Shown in pieces: positions 47,147-58,636 of a DNA stretch of 64,000 bases (position 1 is its first letter; the number at the start of each line of letters is the position of its first letter). Source of the DNA: Strongylocentrotus droebachiensis (lineage: Eukaryota; Echinodermata; Echinoidea; Camarodonta; Strongylocentrotidae). The stretch lies in NCBI GenBank assembly GCA_035222895.1, contig JAVYIG010002531.1:1-64000 (forward strand), read 5' to 3'. Both the position numbers and the translations under genes were made by a program. The notes beneath the pieces were generated by a model. That model was not told the DNA's origin and searched no databases. It was given only the letters and a program-made list of their open reading frames with translations.

Positions 47147-47498
47147 CACCATCACTATTACCATCACCATTACCACTACCACCACCATTAACAAAACCAC
47201 CACCATTATCATCATATCATCATCATCATCATCATTGTCATATCATCATCATCATCATTGTCATATCATCATCATCACCATCATCATCATTACCAACACC
47301 ATCATCATCATCATCAGTACCATCACTACCGCCACTACCATCATCAACTCCAGCACCCCAACAAGATCCCCACCACCATTAGTACCACAATCATCCCCAT
47401 CCTTACCCCCACCGCACCCCAACCCTCTTCCCCACCCTACCCCACCCCACCCCCAACCCCACCACCACCACCACCACCACCACCACCACCACCATCAC

Positions 47499-47542
<44 letters not shown>

Positions 47543-47545
47543 CTA
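47147..47545. repeat. (ATC)n/(ACC)n microsatellite block
   Basis: Compound CATCAT, CACCAC and CCCCACC repeats of about 400 bp. Frames across it encode runs of His, Ser or Pro and are artefacts. Confidence 0.95.
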
Positions 47546-48108
47546 TCATTATTATTACTCACAACATCATATCACAAGTATTATTACAATTAACACTTAC
47601 ATTGTTATCACAAAAAACAGGTTGCACCAATGCCACCAATTAATAATTATCATCATTGACTATCATTAGAGAATGAAAGTTCTATCAAATTCTTACCTGT
47701 AAACATGACCACAAATCGTAATAGGATTGGCACATTCCAAGGTGAACAGAACAGGAATATAAAAAGAAAGGGAGAAAAGAAAAGTCATGTGTTAGAATAA
47801 TTACCGGTATTGTTAATTGCTTTATTAAATAATAATAAAACAGAAGAGAAAGTAAATAAACAATGCTTTCATCAATTTTTGTTAATTTTTCAATTCTCAC
47901 GTGACATTTAAAACATTTAATTAATTTGAAAATGAAAGCGGCCCTGATCCAGAGAAGTCCTGGTTTCCTTTTCAGCGTTAACAACTTCCATCCAGCGCCA
48001 AAATAGGAAAAAACACGAGTGATAGTGTGAGCCTTTCACATCAGGGTCAGGACATCTAGATCTCAAATCAAAAGTAAACCAGCAGTTACGATCTAAAAAA
48101 TATACATG
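47546..48108. other. Non-coding stretch
   Basis: AT-rich, with a TACCGGTA at 47803. No gene is seen. Confidence 0.4.
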
Positions 48109-49309
48109 GCCATAGGTAAGGCTGTGCACAACAGTGTAATGAGGTACCCGAGTACACTCCCAGGCTTACAGGCGAATACTCGAGTATTCGGACGCCATGT
48201 TTTTTTATAATTTTTTTGAATTTTTTTGAATTTTTTTGAATTTTTTTGATTTTTTTTTATTTTTTTTTAATTTTTTGATTTTTGATTTTTTTTTTCTTTT
48301 TTGACTTTTTTGGCCACTACCATACCACTCGGCAGTTTCTCAGATCCCTCGCCCAAAACGCATGCAATTTTCCTTTGAGTTGCAGTTGAAGGCGCCGATT
48401 TATGCAAGGGTCACTCTGTGGCCTGGACCCACCCTCCTCAGAGGTCGCCAAATATCGACGTCGACTCGACGCCTAAGCCTGACCCTGACCTATTTGTTGT
48501 TGTAGTGAAGTCCTAACGTTCGTTTTTCTTCATTGGGTGAAGCTTTACTATACAAATTGATGAAATGTGTGAAGCTTTGACGAGTAATTTGTTTTTTCTG
48601 GTGATGTGACATCGAATCCAATCGGTCGCCTTGTTTGTTCAGGTGATGTGACATCGAAGCCACTACCGGTCGCGTCGAAAATATGTCGAAATCATGTCGA
48701 AATCGTGCGTTTCAAAACAACTTTTTAATTTTTATTCCGGTCACTCATGCACTCGCAGAGTGATCGTCCTGAGGTCACCGAACTTTTCTCCAGCGAAACT
48801 GATTTCAAGATTTCACGAGATCGTTTTCGAGTAGTCTACTAGTCTCCTACACATAACTAGTTGCGTGAGTATTCGCAGTATACGTGTCTGAAAGGCCAGC
48901 CTCAAGTCTGGAAACGAGACTAGTAGCCTACGAGCTGTCGGTATTGTACCCAGCATGCGCAGCACAGATCGTGCCAAGTTTTGGCCCCAAGTTTTTGCGA
49001 GGTGAGTTGAAAAAAAATAGAAAGTTCAGAGTTTTCCGATCATTTTGAGACGGTACTACTCCGACCCTGTTTTACGATTGATTATTAACGAAATCTGTGC
49101 ATAAAACTTAGCCTATATTTTCGCGAGATTTCAATGTTGACGTATTCCACAAAGGTATTACGCCACAGCAGTGCCGTGCGCTCGAGTTGAAGCCTTACGA
49201 ATTCTGCGGATATGCACTGTATACTAAAATGAAACAGTGGTGAAGCTTGAACTATGCAAATGGCCAGTATGGTGAAACAGTGGTGAAGCTTCAGACCGGC
49301 CGAAAACTT

Positions 49310-49402
49310 ACAAAAGTGAAGCCTCACCTATGGAAAACTGACACAAGTGAAGCCTCACCTATGTAAAACTGACAAAAGTGAAGCATCACCTATGCAAATA
49401 AT
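49310..49402. repeat. Three 31-bp tandem repeats inside the hAT-like element
   Basis: Units start at 49310, 49341 and 49372, each with AAGTGAAGC.TCACCTATG. GTGAAGC words continue on both sides. Confidence 0.9.
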
Positions 49403-49583
49403 TCAAAGGGTGAAGCCTGGACTAACACATTTGCTGATAAGAGTGATGCTTTGCCTTTGTTTTTTGTAAAGCACATGAAGTGATGGTGAAACCCTGAGGT
49501 TACAAATAATTGGCTCAGGTGAAGAAAGGTGATGACCTGAGGAGGGTGGGTCCAGGCCACAGAGTGACCCTTGCATTAATAAG

Positions 49584-49691
49584 AACTATAACAGTAAACA
49601 ATGCTGTTTTAAAAACCAAAGATGGCAGAATAATCCATTTTCCTCCAAGTCCAAACAGAAATCTGGACATTTGGTCCCAGTTTCTGAAAGG
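49584..49691 (+). pseudogene. Exon-like cargo in the hAT-like element
   Basis: After a possible acceptor (CTATAACAG) an open frame reads NNAVLKTKDGRIIHFPPSPN, then RNLDIWSQFLK, ending at a donor-like word GAAAG|GTGAGTTT near 49691. The HFP..P......W spacing is loosely like part of a THAP zinc finger, but the Cys/His ligands are not in view, so I do not assign it. It could be a captured host exon, or part of a transposon gene, or chance. Confidence 0.25.
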
Positions 49692-51266
49692 TGAGTTTGA
49701 CAGTGCTTGAGTTGGGAAACATTTTTACCGACGGTACCATGCCAGCGGCTGCCGCTCTCCCTGGCACGGGTAAGCGTGGGCCTGGACATTATTTTTTTTT
49801 AATTTTTTTTTTTTAATTTTTTTTTTTTTTGCGGCCGAATATTCGGGTACGAGAAATCGTACCCGAGTAGTTGTCAACCGTGCGGGTACTCGAGCATTCG
49901 ACTACCCGTCGCAGCCTTAGCCATAGGGGTCTATTATAAATATTGTTGAGTGCAAATCAAACTTAAGAGCAAGTTGTTCTGATGGAAAACAGAAAAGTAG
50001 CTGAGAGCAAATTGGAGATAGTTTGAAAGAAACTGACGATAACAAGTTATGATTTTTTGATAGTTCAAATCATTTAAGGAATTTCAAATTTGCAATGTCA
50101 CTGTGACGTGGTATCGTTGGCAACCATACCACTAGCTCCTGTAAAACACATCCGAGTACATGTATACTGGATGAATGCTCTAAAAACATATATATAATTC
50201 TCTACAGGTTTATTTTTATGCCTGCCTAATATAAATGTCTCGAGTTAAAACGTCCAAGCTTTAACCCTCATTCACTTGTGGTGCTGTATTTTTTTCTAAG
50301 AAAATGCAGCCCCCCCCCCCAAAAAAAAAAAAATGAATACCGGTATTAGATACAAACATCAGGTGCATAAGATGGGACGTAGCTATTATACGATACAGAC
50401 ACATGAAGCATACAATGCTCAAGTCACTCTATTCTACTACAGCAGAGGTATATTGAGGCAGCTTATACTGTGCCATGTGTGAACTGGGCTTGAGGGGGCC
50501 CCGGTGTGAGCTGATCACATCCCTGGCTAAAAATCTGTTCATGGGGGCAGTTGATTGTTTGTAAAATCAAGAATCTATTTGTACAGAAACTGAAACTATC
50601 ACAGCTGTAGTATGAACGATGAGAGTATCACAGGGTCCCCAGAGTTTGCCTATTTATTTCAAGAAAGAGATATTGAACTTGCACAGGTACAGGTTCATTC
50701 CCATAACATTAATTCAGAGTAGAGGGGTAAGATAAAATAAAATTTATATCTCATAACCATTTGATTTATAAGGGTCATGTTCATTCAACTGATCTTTAAA
50801 TACATTGTCTAAATATTGAGCCATTTATATAATAAAACTAAATATCATTTTTGAAATGTCGAATACCGGTATGTAAATATATATATATGCAATTATAATT
50901 TCCCCATTAATTTGCCAATTTTTTTTTCTTTTAGGAAAAGGGTTATTGAGAAGGTTATATGACTTTAATACGGAAATGTTATGGAACTGTACATGGATGT
51001 TGCTAATTTAAAATCAAGGTTGCAAGTTATTCAAATCTGATTGGGTCTATGCTCAAAGACTAATGTTCTGACAGTGCTTTGGCATTGTCATGAATGCGTG
51101 GAATCTCAGGAGATATCATTATCAGGTATAGTCAAACATCCTCATAAACTAATGGATTTAATGGCGTGATTTATGCTCTACTGAATGATGTGAAACAGAA
51201 TGATATGTACTGGGTGACTGGGTCCCATGCATCCCAACTAGGAACATGCCCCTACGCATACACCAA

Positions 51267-51290
51267 CCCCCCCTCCCCCCCCCCCCCCCC
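51267..51290 (+). repeat. Poly(C) run
   Basis: C7, T, C16, followed directly by an A-rich stretch. Confidence 0.9.
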
Positions 51291-51584
51291 AACATTAAAA
51301 AAAAAAATTGTTTTATTTCTCTAAATGTGTAATACAAACCATAACATACAATTGAATAAAATAAACGTGTTCAATATTGATGCTTTTACATAAACATAAT
51401 TAAACACAAACTTATTTGCAGTAAATATAACTTAGCAACAAAGTAAACGTATAAGTACCTTAACATAATATGTCAATTGTAAATGTTATTCACTTATATA
51501 AAAAAAAAAAAAAAAAACTTAAACAAATATGGAGGTAATTTTACTGGAACAATCCTGCCCCCCTCCATCACACAAAAATACTCA

Positions 51585-51715
51585 CCCACCCACCCCCCCC
51601 CCCACCCACCCACCCCCCCCCCCACACACACCCACACTACTCACTCAGTTGATGTCTGCTAACATACACACCCCCACACCTATACCCACACTCACACCAC
51701 ACACCCACATACTTT
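51585..51715. repeat. (CCCA)n/(CA)n low complexity
   Basis: CACCCACC and C9 runs followed by ACACAC and CACCCACA words. The frame over it is Pro/His/Thr-rich and artefactual. Confidence 0.9.
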
Positions 51716-52164
51716 TTTCAATACTCTTTTATATTAGAGATTTCATTCAAAATAACAAATACAAAATTACAAATCTTCATTTCGTTTTCATAACACAAAT
51801 AAAAATATTCACGAAACAGTGAGCAAAGAAGGAGAATATTGGCTTGAAATCACTAAATTTGTATAATAATAATAACATACACTCACACACACTCACACAA
51901 TGCAGGATGCCAGTTAGGCCAATCGGACAAGTAGTAACCCTACAAAGCCTTGTTCAGTTGTTGTATTGTGTCATGAAAAAAAAAATGGCAACCAGTTGGT
52001 CCCTGTGTATACATGTAGCCTATGAGAATAGGAGAATTTGATAGTCATCAGGCTATCATTTTAGGGCTAGCTACATGTAGGTTAGGTATATAGTGTATGG
52101 TCCATGGTTGAAGTTAAAAATATAGTTTCTGTAGAAAATTGACTAAAGAGCGATTGTCATTTGA

Positions 52165-52240
52165 GCAAGTGTAACACAACCCTCTAGACCTGGGTTATCC
52201 CAGGACCACTGCTATGTCCACTGAGCCATACACCCTCAAA
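52165..52240 (-). mobile_element. tRNA-like SINE head fragment
   Basis: On the minus strand, GTATGGCTCAGTGG is an excellent A box. CCTGGGATAACCCAGG mimics an anticodon arm. GAGGGTTGTGTTAC is a degenerate B box. No tail is identified. An isolated tRNA pseudogene is an alternative. Confidence 0.4.
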
Positions 52241-53747
52241 TTAATTAAAATTTGGAGGTCAAGTATAAAAAAAAATCATATAAAGAGAGAGAAGCAAGTG
52301 CTTGAACAGACATCCCAGTCATAATTGAAACTCCCAATACCCATTTCCTTGTGTTCTTTACCAAAACATCCATTCAAAGATAGCCTCGTTTAGAGTTCAC
52401 GCAGCGCAGTGGCTCACGAGTGGGTTTATAATAACCTCTAATTAATTGTCTCTCACTTCCACTCATTCTTCTTATCAATCAGCCATTAGACGTCAATTGA
52501 AACTAACTTCACCATAAGGGCCCACTCATGTATGAATGATCAGAGAATGATTCCAATGATGGAGGGGGAAATAGAGATGGAGAGAGAAATATAGACATGT
52601 ACCTGTTTTGGTTGTGGTTTTGAATATGCCAAAGATGGTTTTTAATTAAATTCAAAGTATCAAATGGAAAATATAATAATATGAAAGTTTCATTGTGCTT
52701 TAATAGATGAGCGTAACTAATATCGCACTACAGTGCCTGTTTGTTTCAGAATAAAGTCGCAAATAGATAATTTGACCGAGTCTGAGAGGCCTACCACTTC
52801 AATAATAATATCATTGATTATTTAGGAGCGCTAAAACAAAAAGTGCCTTATCTTTACGATACAAAGTAGCAGAATGAAAGAGAAACATAAACCTCATAAG
52901 ATAGGTAAATCATAATATATTACTGAGGGAAGAAAAATGTTTTAGGGGATCTTTTTAAAGTGGCAAGACAGATTAATTCTCTGATAAAAAGATATTGTTC
53001 CACGTTTTAGAAGCAGCAACTCTATAACGTTAGTTGAGAGTCTGGATTTGGTAACAATTAGTTTATATTTCTTTATTAACTTTAACATTCACTGCCTAAG
53101 TGCCAAAGATTGTTGAAGACTCTGTCCTATTAAAGTCATGGGCTAATTATAATTTTATTTACAACATTTGATGCAGATACAATATTTTCTTCATGCTGGG
53201 ATATATATTTTATGGCAGGAATTGCGGGAACACATCAGAAAGCATATAGGACAACCCATAAATGCATGGAGCAGATATGATGTTCTCTATGTAGTTTATT
53301 CCAGGTGCAGATTCACTCAGTATTTATCTTTATTATCAGTTTATGGACTTGCACAATCATACCCAAACTTGACTTTGATAACTTAACATGTAGGATTCAA
53401 GATCAGAAATTTAGTATAACAATCGTACAATCGAGACTGCCTCAAACATCGCCTCTCTGCTAAACCACACCCAACTGATTTATGCGCTGGTTTCAGAACT
53501 GGGCAAATCTTGTCATCACTCCTCTACCAATCCAAACAATAACAGGGGGCACTGGAAGACCTTGTTTGACATCTCAAAAACTTGTTCCATCTTAACCAAA
53601 CGCTCAAAGCCATTATTACCAAAAGAGGTGATTATTCTCATACCTCATCTCCATTCGGGTCCCAGAGTAGCGGAGGAGCACTGTGACCCTAGATGACGCA
53701 TTCTGTCAACTCTGTTCCAATTTACACTTTCTACTTTTCATCTGTCA

Positions 53748-53800
53748 AGAGCCAGAAGGGCATTGACTCAAATCCATTTAAATGGAGTTATGCCCTTTTA
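53748..53800. repeat. Short hairpin repeat (AGCCAGAAGGGC family)
   Basis: AGAGCCAGAAGGGCATTGACTC leads into a hairpin: AAGGGCAT...TCCATTTAAATGGA...ATGCCCTT. The centre is a perfect 14-bp palindrome. Confidence 0.65.
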
Positions 53801-53892
53801 TATACCTCATACATAGATTGTCATTCACTGATTGGTCAAAACTATATCACATGTCAAAGAGCATTTCGATCTATCAAGTATCATTACGTCAG

Positions 53893-53919
53893 AGGGTTTG
53901 ATAGCTACTATCAAACCCT
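53893..53919. repeat. Perfect 12-bp hairpin
   Basis: AGGGTTTGATAG-CTA-CTATCAAACCCT, with a 3-base loop. It lies about 90 bp from the AGCCAGAAGGGC hairpin and 290 bp from the large fold-back repeat. Confidence 0.8.
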
Positions 53920-54189
53920 GCATGGATAGGACCCCTAACCCCTCCCGCGACTTAGTTGCGCACACAAATTTTTTGAGTTGCTAGGCTACCCCAATCGCGC
54001 GCACGGTTACACGCAGCGCGTAGGAATTCAATACTCTTGCCTTTAATTTTGACTTGATGTTGGATTTTTCTTATTCTGGTGAGTGAATTCCTCTTGATCT
54101 CGTTTCCTGATTTTTAAAGCTAGATCTAGACATACAGCTAGAACTAATCATGAATCAATAAAAAGGATGAGGTATATAAAACAAATATG

Positions 54190-54356
54190 GACTGCTCTGT
54201 AATCGGATGATGGTGGGAATTATCACTCCCTCGGTGGTGTTCACACCGGCCCTTCTATCACCCCCTCGGCTTCGCCTCGGGGATGATAGAAGGGCCGGTG
54301 TGATCGAACACCACCTTGGGAGTGATAGTTCCCACCATCATCCTCATGAGCAGTCA
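54190..54356. repeat. Large fold-back hairpin
   Basis: Arms of about 60 bp (54205-54268 and about 54279-54343) pair through GGATGATGGTGGGAA, TATCACTCCC, GGTGGTGTTC and CACACCGGCCCTTCTATCA. They close on the GC-rich palindrome CCTCGGCTTCGCCTCGG. The right arm has four extra bases (GATC). A further ACTGCTC/GAGCAGT pair extends the base. It is probably a fold-back DNA element. Confidence 0.9.
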
Positions 54357-55220
54357 ATATTTGTATACTATTGCTCTCAGTAGATGGCTTAAACTGTACC
54401 TAGATGTATGAAGTTGAATTTGTGGGGTTCCTGATTACAATGATTTTTCCTCCTGGAATTTTGTCAAACAAATTGTTTTAAATCAACAATGGAAAAGATT
54501 GAGGCCCACACTGTATGCTTGTTTACTTAGCGATAAAGTTGAAAATTAAATTGTTGATCAATATACAACTGATTTTCAAAGTACTTGTTCAGGCATGTCT
54601 GTGATATAATTCCTGTTACCTGTTCATCCATATTACACCATTAATAAACGACTAACTATTCCGTTCATCCAAAATTTACAGTTGGATAATATCAGAAGTA
54701 CATGTATGCCAGTTCATTAGACTATAGGATATATGCGTTTTCTATTTTTTTAAATCAACAATTCATCCGTGGAACAACAGGTATGAATGCATGGTACTGG
54801 AAAATGTGGAAATAATCATTTACTTTCTGAAGTGAAAAGCCAGCTCAAAGTTGCAAGCTTTAATGAACAAAAATGTGGAGGACTTCATCTATATTTTAGC
54901 CTATGCTGCAATGAAAAAGTTAAAAATAGTGTTAATTTGACACTCTTTTACATGAGCAAGAATTACCTACATGTACGACCGCCCCCCCCCCCACCCCCAT
55001 CTCCATTGCACTGGTATAGCTATTCAGTAACACTTTTTTTTATGTATTAACTTTCGATATGACATGTGTAATGGCAGCTCTCAGTTTCAAAAGATATGGT
55101 ATCTGTATAATGTAAACATACTCAAAATGTTATGATCCGTTTCCAAGTAACTTTTGTTTGTCTAAGATCATTATGACTACATTCGATTCTTACATGTGCT
55201 TCAAAAAGAAGTATTTACAC
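54357..55220. other. Non-coding stretch
   Basis: AT-rich with a C11 run at 54982. No gene is seen. Confidence 0.4.
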
Positions 55221-55221
55221 A

Positions 55222-55373
55222 AGGCGGTGTCAAACAGAGGCCCAAAATTTGGATTTTAGTTATCCTCTTAATTGCTGTCTGTCATCAATTATCCCATTAA
55301 AAATCCTCTAACGAAGCAAGAAAATTCTCCCTTGAAAGGATCTTTCAAGGGATTTTTCTGTGTGACACCGCCT
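55222..55373. mobile_element. Short TIR element (152 bp)
   Basis: AGGCGGTGTCAAACAGAG at the left and the complement of AGGCGGTGTCACACAG at the right. The interior has a small hairpin CTTGAAAGGATCTTTCAAG. Flanks (TTACAC/AATGTGT) give no direct target duplication. Confidence 0.75.
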
Positions 55374-57894
55374 AATGTGTTTATCCATGTCTAGGTTTTA
55401 ATCTTTAGTTTTCTGGCAAATTACATTACATTACATATTTCCCCTAAATGCCATGTTGAAAAGTTACATTTCAATTAGCATATTTGATTGCACTATATTT
55501 CTCTCAAGATATTTCACTAATTACTTATTTCTTTAGTTTGTTATGATTGCTTTGCAACAACAAATTCAGAGTTCATTGGTAGTTCTGAACGAATGGCGCA
55601 TATTACATGCCCATTACTCTGAGCCTTATGATAAAGCCTGTATATATACATGCACATGTACCAAACTATAACACTGATCTTCTAACTCAAATCAACAATA
55701 GTTAAATAGTGAGCTCATATATGGAAAAGATTTCAATTATAGCTTAGGGGGGAATCACTGCATTCATCGCAATATCAAACTCTCATGCATGACTGAACCT
55801 TAAGAAATTTGATGTCCTCTTTTGAAATTAATTCAAAGACAGCTTCAATGATATTTCCAGAGTTTGACGATGTTATTCATCGATTGCACTGCCAGTTGAA
55901 AGGTCAGTGCCAGGGACGATTAGCCATTTACGCTTTCAAATTCCTCTTGGTATTTTCATTTGATCACCCGCAAACAAATTTGACAATATAGGGGATTATT
56001 GTGTTTTCCAGTCAATATGAAAAGCACTATATGAAAGGAGGGTTGCCAATAAATTTTGCACACCGTTTGATCCTAATAGAGCTTCACGCCTTGCTGTTGT
56101 GTTAGTTTTTAAAAGTACTGTAAAGATCTGTAAAATATTTTAGCCTATAGACGCCAGGCGACAGTTAAAAAATGAGCAGAGGATGCATTTGATTCTTAAG
56201 ACAAACTAATTTGCAGGGTCATTGTACAAACTGTAGCATAGCAGAGATGATTAGGAGAAGTAGGGGCCTACATGTAGGATTACAAATTGTCAAAGTGTTT
56301 TATGTTAAATGCAGGATCTACAAAATTGTGATATGCAAGAAACTCAACAATGACCCCTATGACCTCTACTTCTACCATGTACAACCGTTATGATCTGGAA
56401 GTGGTTATAAAATCTTGTTCAACCAGGATCATGAGCGTAAAGTAAACCACTCCGAAATCCTGGCCTGGCCTGGTCTGGTCTAACCAAGGCGGCCCACCAG
56501 CTTCCTGCATCGACCTCCTTCCCGAAAGCCATAATTCATTCACAAAATCAACACGATAATATCCAATTTAGGGGACTTATCTGACCCATCCCATTGATAT
56601 ATCGTTTCCTGAGGGTCAAAGTTCAGGTTGAAGAACGTGCCAATTAGATGCCACAGGACTAATAAAGGAGTCACATGTTATTAGTTGAGAGGGCCATGAA
56701 AAGCCCGGCCTTAAGGCCCACATAGACATTTCCAATCATATTATGATAAGGGATAGTACATGGCTGCCTATTTACTCACAAGTTACATGTAGGCCTACAT
56801 GGTTTTCTTAGTAGAGCAGCAATTTAAAGCACTTCAGATTTTATTGTAGAAAGCCAGCCTTAGTTGACTCCAGGCAATGTTTCCCCACACATTTAAGAGA
56901 TAAAAGTTTTATCAATTTATTCCATCCATTAACAAAACATCTCTCAATATGACCATAAACTACTATTTTTTCTGGCATCACTAACATTATTCCATAAGCT
57001 ATATCTAGAGAGTTTTTAAATTTTTGGATGTCACTATTGACCCCCCCCCCCCCTCAATAAATGTATCACGTACATGACACATCGGAGAGAACCGCCCCCT
57101 TGTGTGCATGTACTGGCTCCAGCAGTAACACAGTGATACATTCAGGGGCCCATGTACATGTATGTGCCATTTAATCAACTCTACAAAATGTTGAGAAAAT
57201 TAGACAATAGCTCAAAGTATTAAAGAGGCACTTTTTTAACTTTTTTCAAGTTCAGGAGAATATCGATCTTGAATAGACACCTTGTCTTTCATTTTAAACT
57301 ACCTCATTAATAGCTCATTATCTTCTACTGATTATCTTTGTACTCATTCCACAAGCCGAGAGAAAGGAAGCGGTGGGAGTCAGTTAAAATATACACATAT
57401 CCCTGAATTACTTCTTCACTTCCTTCCGGCAATAATGACCATCGAAACCACACTTTACAACACACTAAATGCACTTTGACAGTTTATTAGTCATAAAGAC
57501 ACTTCAAAGTCTATAAAAATGTAGTTTCAATCATTTTTTATTTGTCACCAATCTGAATGAAATTTGATATATAACTTCCACATGAAAATCATGCAATGTG
57601 TGAAATTTAAGCCTCTTTGAAATACCGGTATTAGAAAAAATGAATATTTAATGAAATGTTCATAATTTGTATCCTCTTGCTTCATAGCCCCTTTTTGGTT
57701 TGCAAGAAGGCTGACACTACTTTTACAAGCCATTTTCATATTAGATGAAGACAAAAATGTACTTATAAAGAGTTATGATTCACAAATAAACAGGCAAATG
57801 AGGTACAAGATTATTCTCATTTCAAACTTATTTGACAAGTTGGTGAGAGTAGAAATATTGTCCTCAAGATTTTCTCCTCTTCTTAATTATTTGG
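55374..57894. other. Non-coding stretch, no gene seen
   Basis: AT-rich. The patch 56400-56720 is balanced and repeat-poor apart from CCTGGCCTGGCCTGG near 56460. A C13 run lies at 57041-57053 and TACCGGTA at 57623. No exon is supported. Confidence 0.35.
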
Positions 57895-57898
57895 TTAA

Positions 57899-58632
57899 GG
57901 CCCGGTCACACAGAGGGGACGCATGGGGAACGCACGGCCAGCGCATTGGAAATTTGCAATTTTGGCCAGTGCGTTGTCGTGCGCCCAACTTTTGTCGAAG
58001 CTACAGCGAGCTGACACCAAATGCATAGCGTGTTGCTAGCGCGTCGAGCGCATACAGAGCGCATACAGGGCGCATACAGACCGTACACAGAGCGCACATG
58101 ATAACAACTTCGACGAATGCACAGCGTGTTGCTAGCGCGCTGGACGAACGGTCCACGCATGCACCGCGTTCTACGACGCACGGCCAGCGCATTGGAAATC
58201 GGAAAAAGCCGTGTGCCTAACTTTTGTCATGATTTTGGAAAAGCTAGCGAGCTGACACAAAATGCACAGCGTGTAGCTAGCGCGCTGTGCGTATACAGGG
58301 CGTGTGCTCCGCGTACGTCTGGCGCTGGTCTAGCGCGCTCAACGCACGTCTGGCGCTGGTCTAGCGCGCTCCACGCACGTCTGGCGTGCCTTTGGCGTGT
58401 ATATTCATGCGTCGAGCTCGGCGCACGTTTTTGAGCATGCTCAAAAAATCCCGACGCACACAGCGAATGACGACGCATGCATAGCGCTGGTCCAGCGTTG
58501 GTCCAGCGCGCTCGACGAACGAGTAACGAATGATGACGCACGCCTAGCGAACGACAACGCACTGGCCCAAATTGCAAATTTCCAATGCGCTGGCCGTGCG
58601 TTCCCCATGCGTCCTCCCTGTGTGACCGGGCC
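57899..58632. mobile_element. TTAA-flanked, CpG-rich TIR element (734 bp)
   Basis: Terminal inverted repeats of 82 bp (57899-57980 and 58551-58632, about three mismatches) begin GGCCCGGTCACACAG and are flanked by TTAA (57895-57898 and 58633-58636), a piggyBac/Kolobok-type target. The interior is far richer in G+C and CpG than the surroundings. It is built from repeated words such as GCTAGCGCG, GCGCATACAG, ACGCACGTCTGGCG and CTGGTCTAGCGCG. The TIR word ACGGCCAGCGCATTGGAAAT recurs internally near 58180. Open frames here are repeat artefacts. No transposase is present. Confidence 0.92.
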
Positions 58633-58636
58633 TTAA

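Larger units (their letters stand above)
48117..49919. mobile_element. Composite hAT-like element (1.8 kb) with cargo
   Basis: Ends TAAGGCTGTG and CGCAGCCTTA are flanked by the perfect 8-bp duplication GCCATAGG (48109-48116 and 49920-49927). Subterminal zones carry many TACCCGAGTA, ACTCGAGTATTCG and GAATATTCGGGTAC words, probably transposase sites. T-rich spacers follow at 48200-48310 and 49790-49830. The interior has a perfect 38-bp inverted repeat (48403-48440 with 49538-49575), a duplicated GGTGATGTGACATCGAA unit (about 48600 and 48642), three 31-bp tandem repeats and exon-like pieces with splice-donor words. No hAT transposase is present. The layout is the same as in the 23178-23876 element. 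Confidence 0.85.
49928..53745. other. Non-coding stretch, no gene seen
   Basis: AT-rich, with TACCGGTA at 50338 and 50864. The patch 52370-52570 is repeat-free and dense in homeodomain-like words (TTTATAATAA, CTAATTAATTG, CAGCCATTAG, GTCAATTG), the best regulatory-element candidate in the window, though unproven. Confidence 0.3.

Noticed and set aside
47086-47669. His-, Ser- and Pro-rich frames
   Set aside because: Translation of ATC/ACC repeats in each frame.
49584-49691. THAP domain assignment
   Set aside because: Only an HFP..P......W-like spacing is visible; the zinc-binding Cys and His residues are not found.
57906-58636. Overlapping frames on both strands with Cys/Arg-rich peptides
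   Set aside because: They lie wholly inside a non-autonomous TTAA element built of GCGC repeats.
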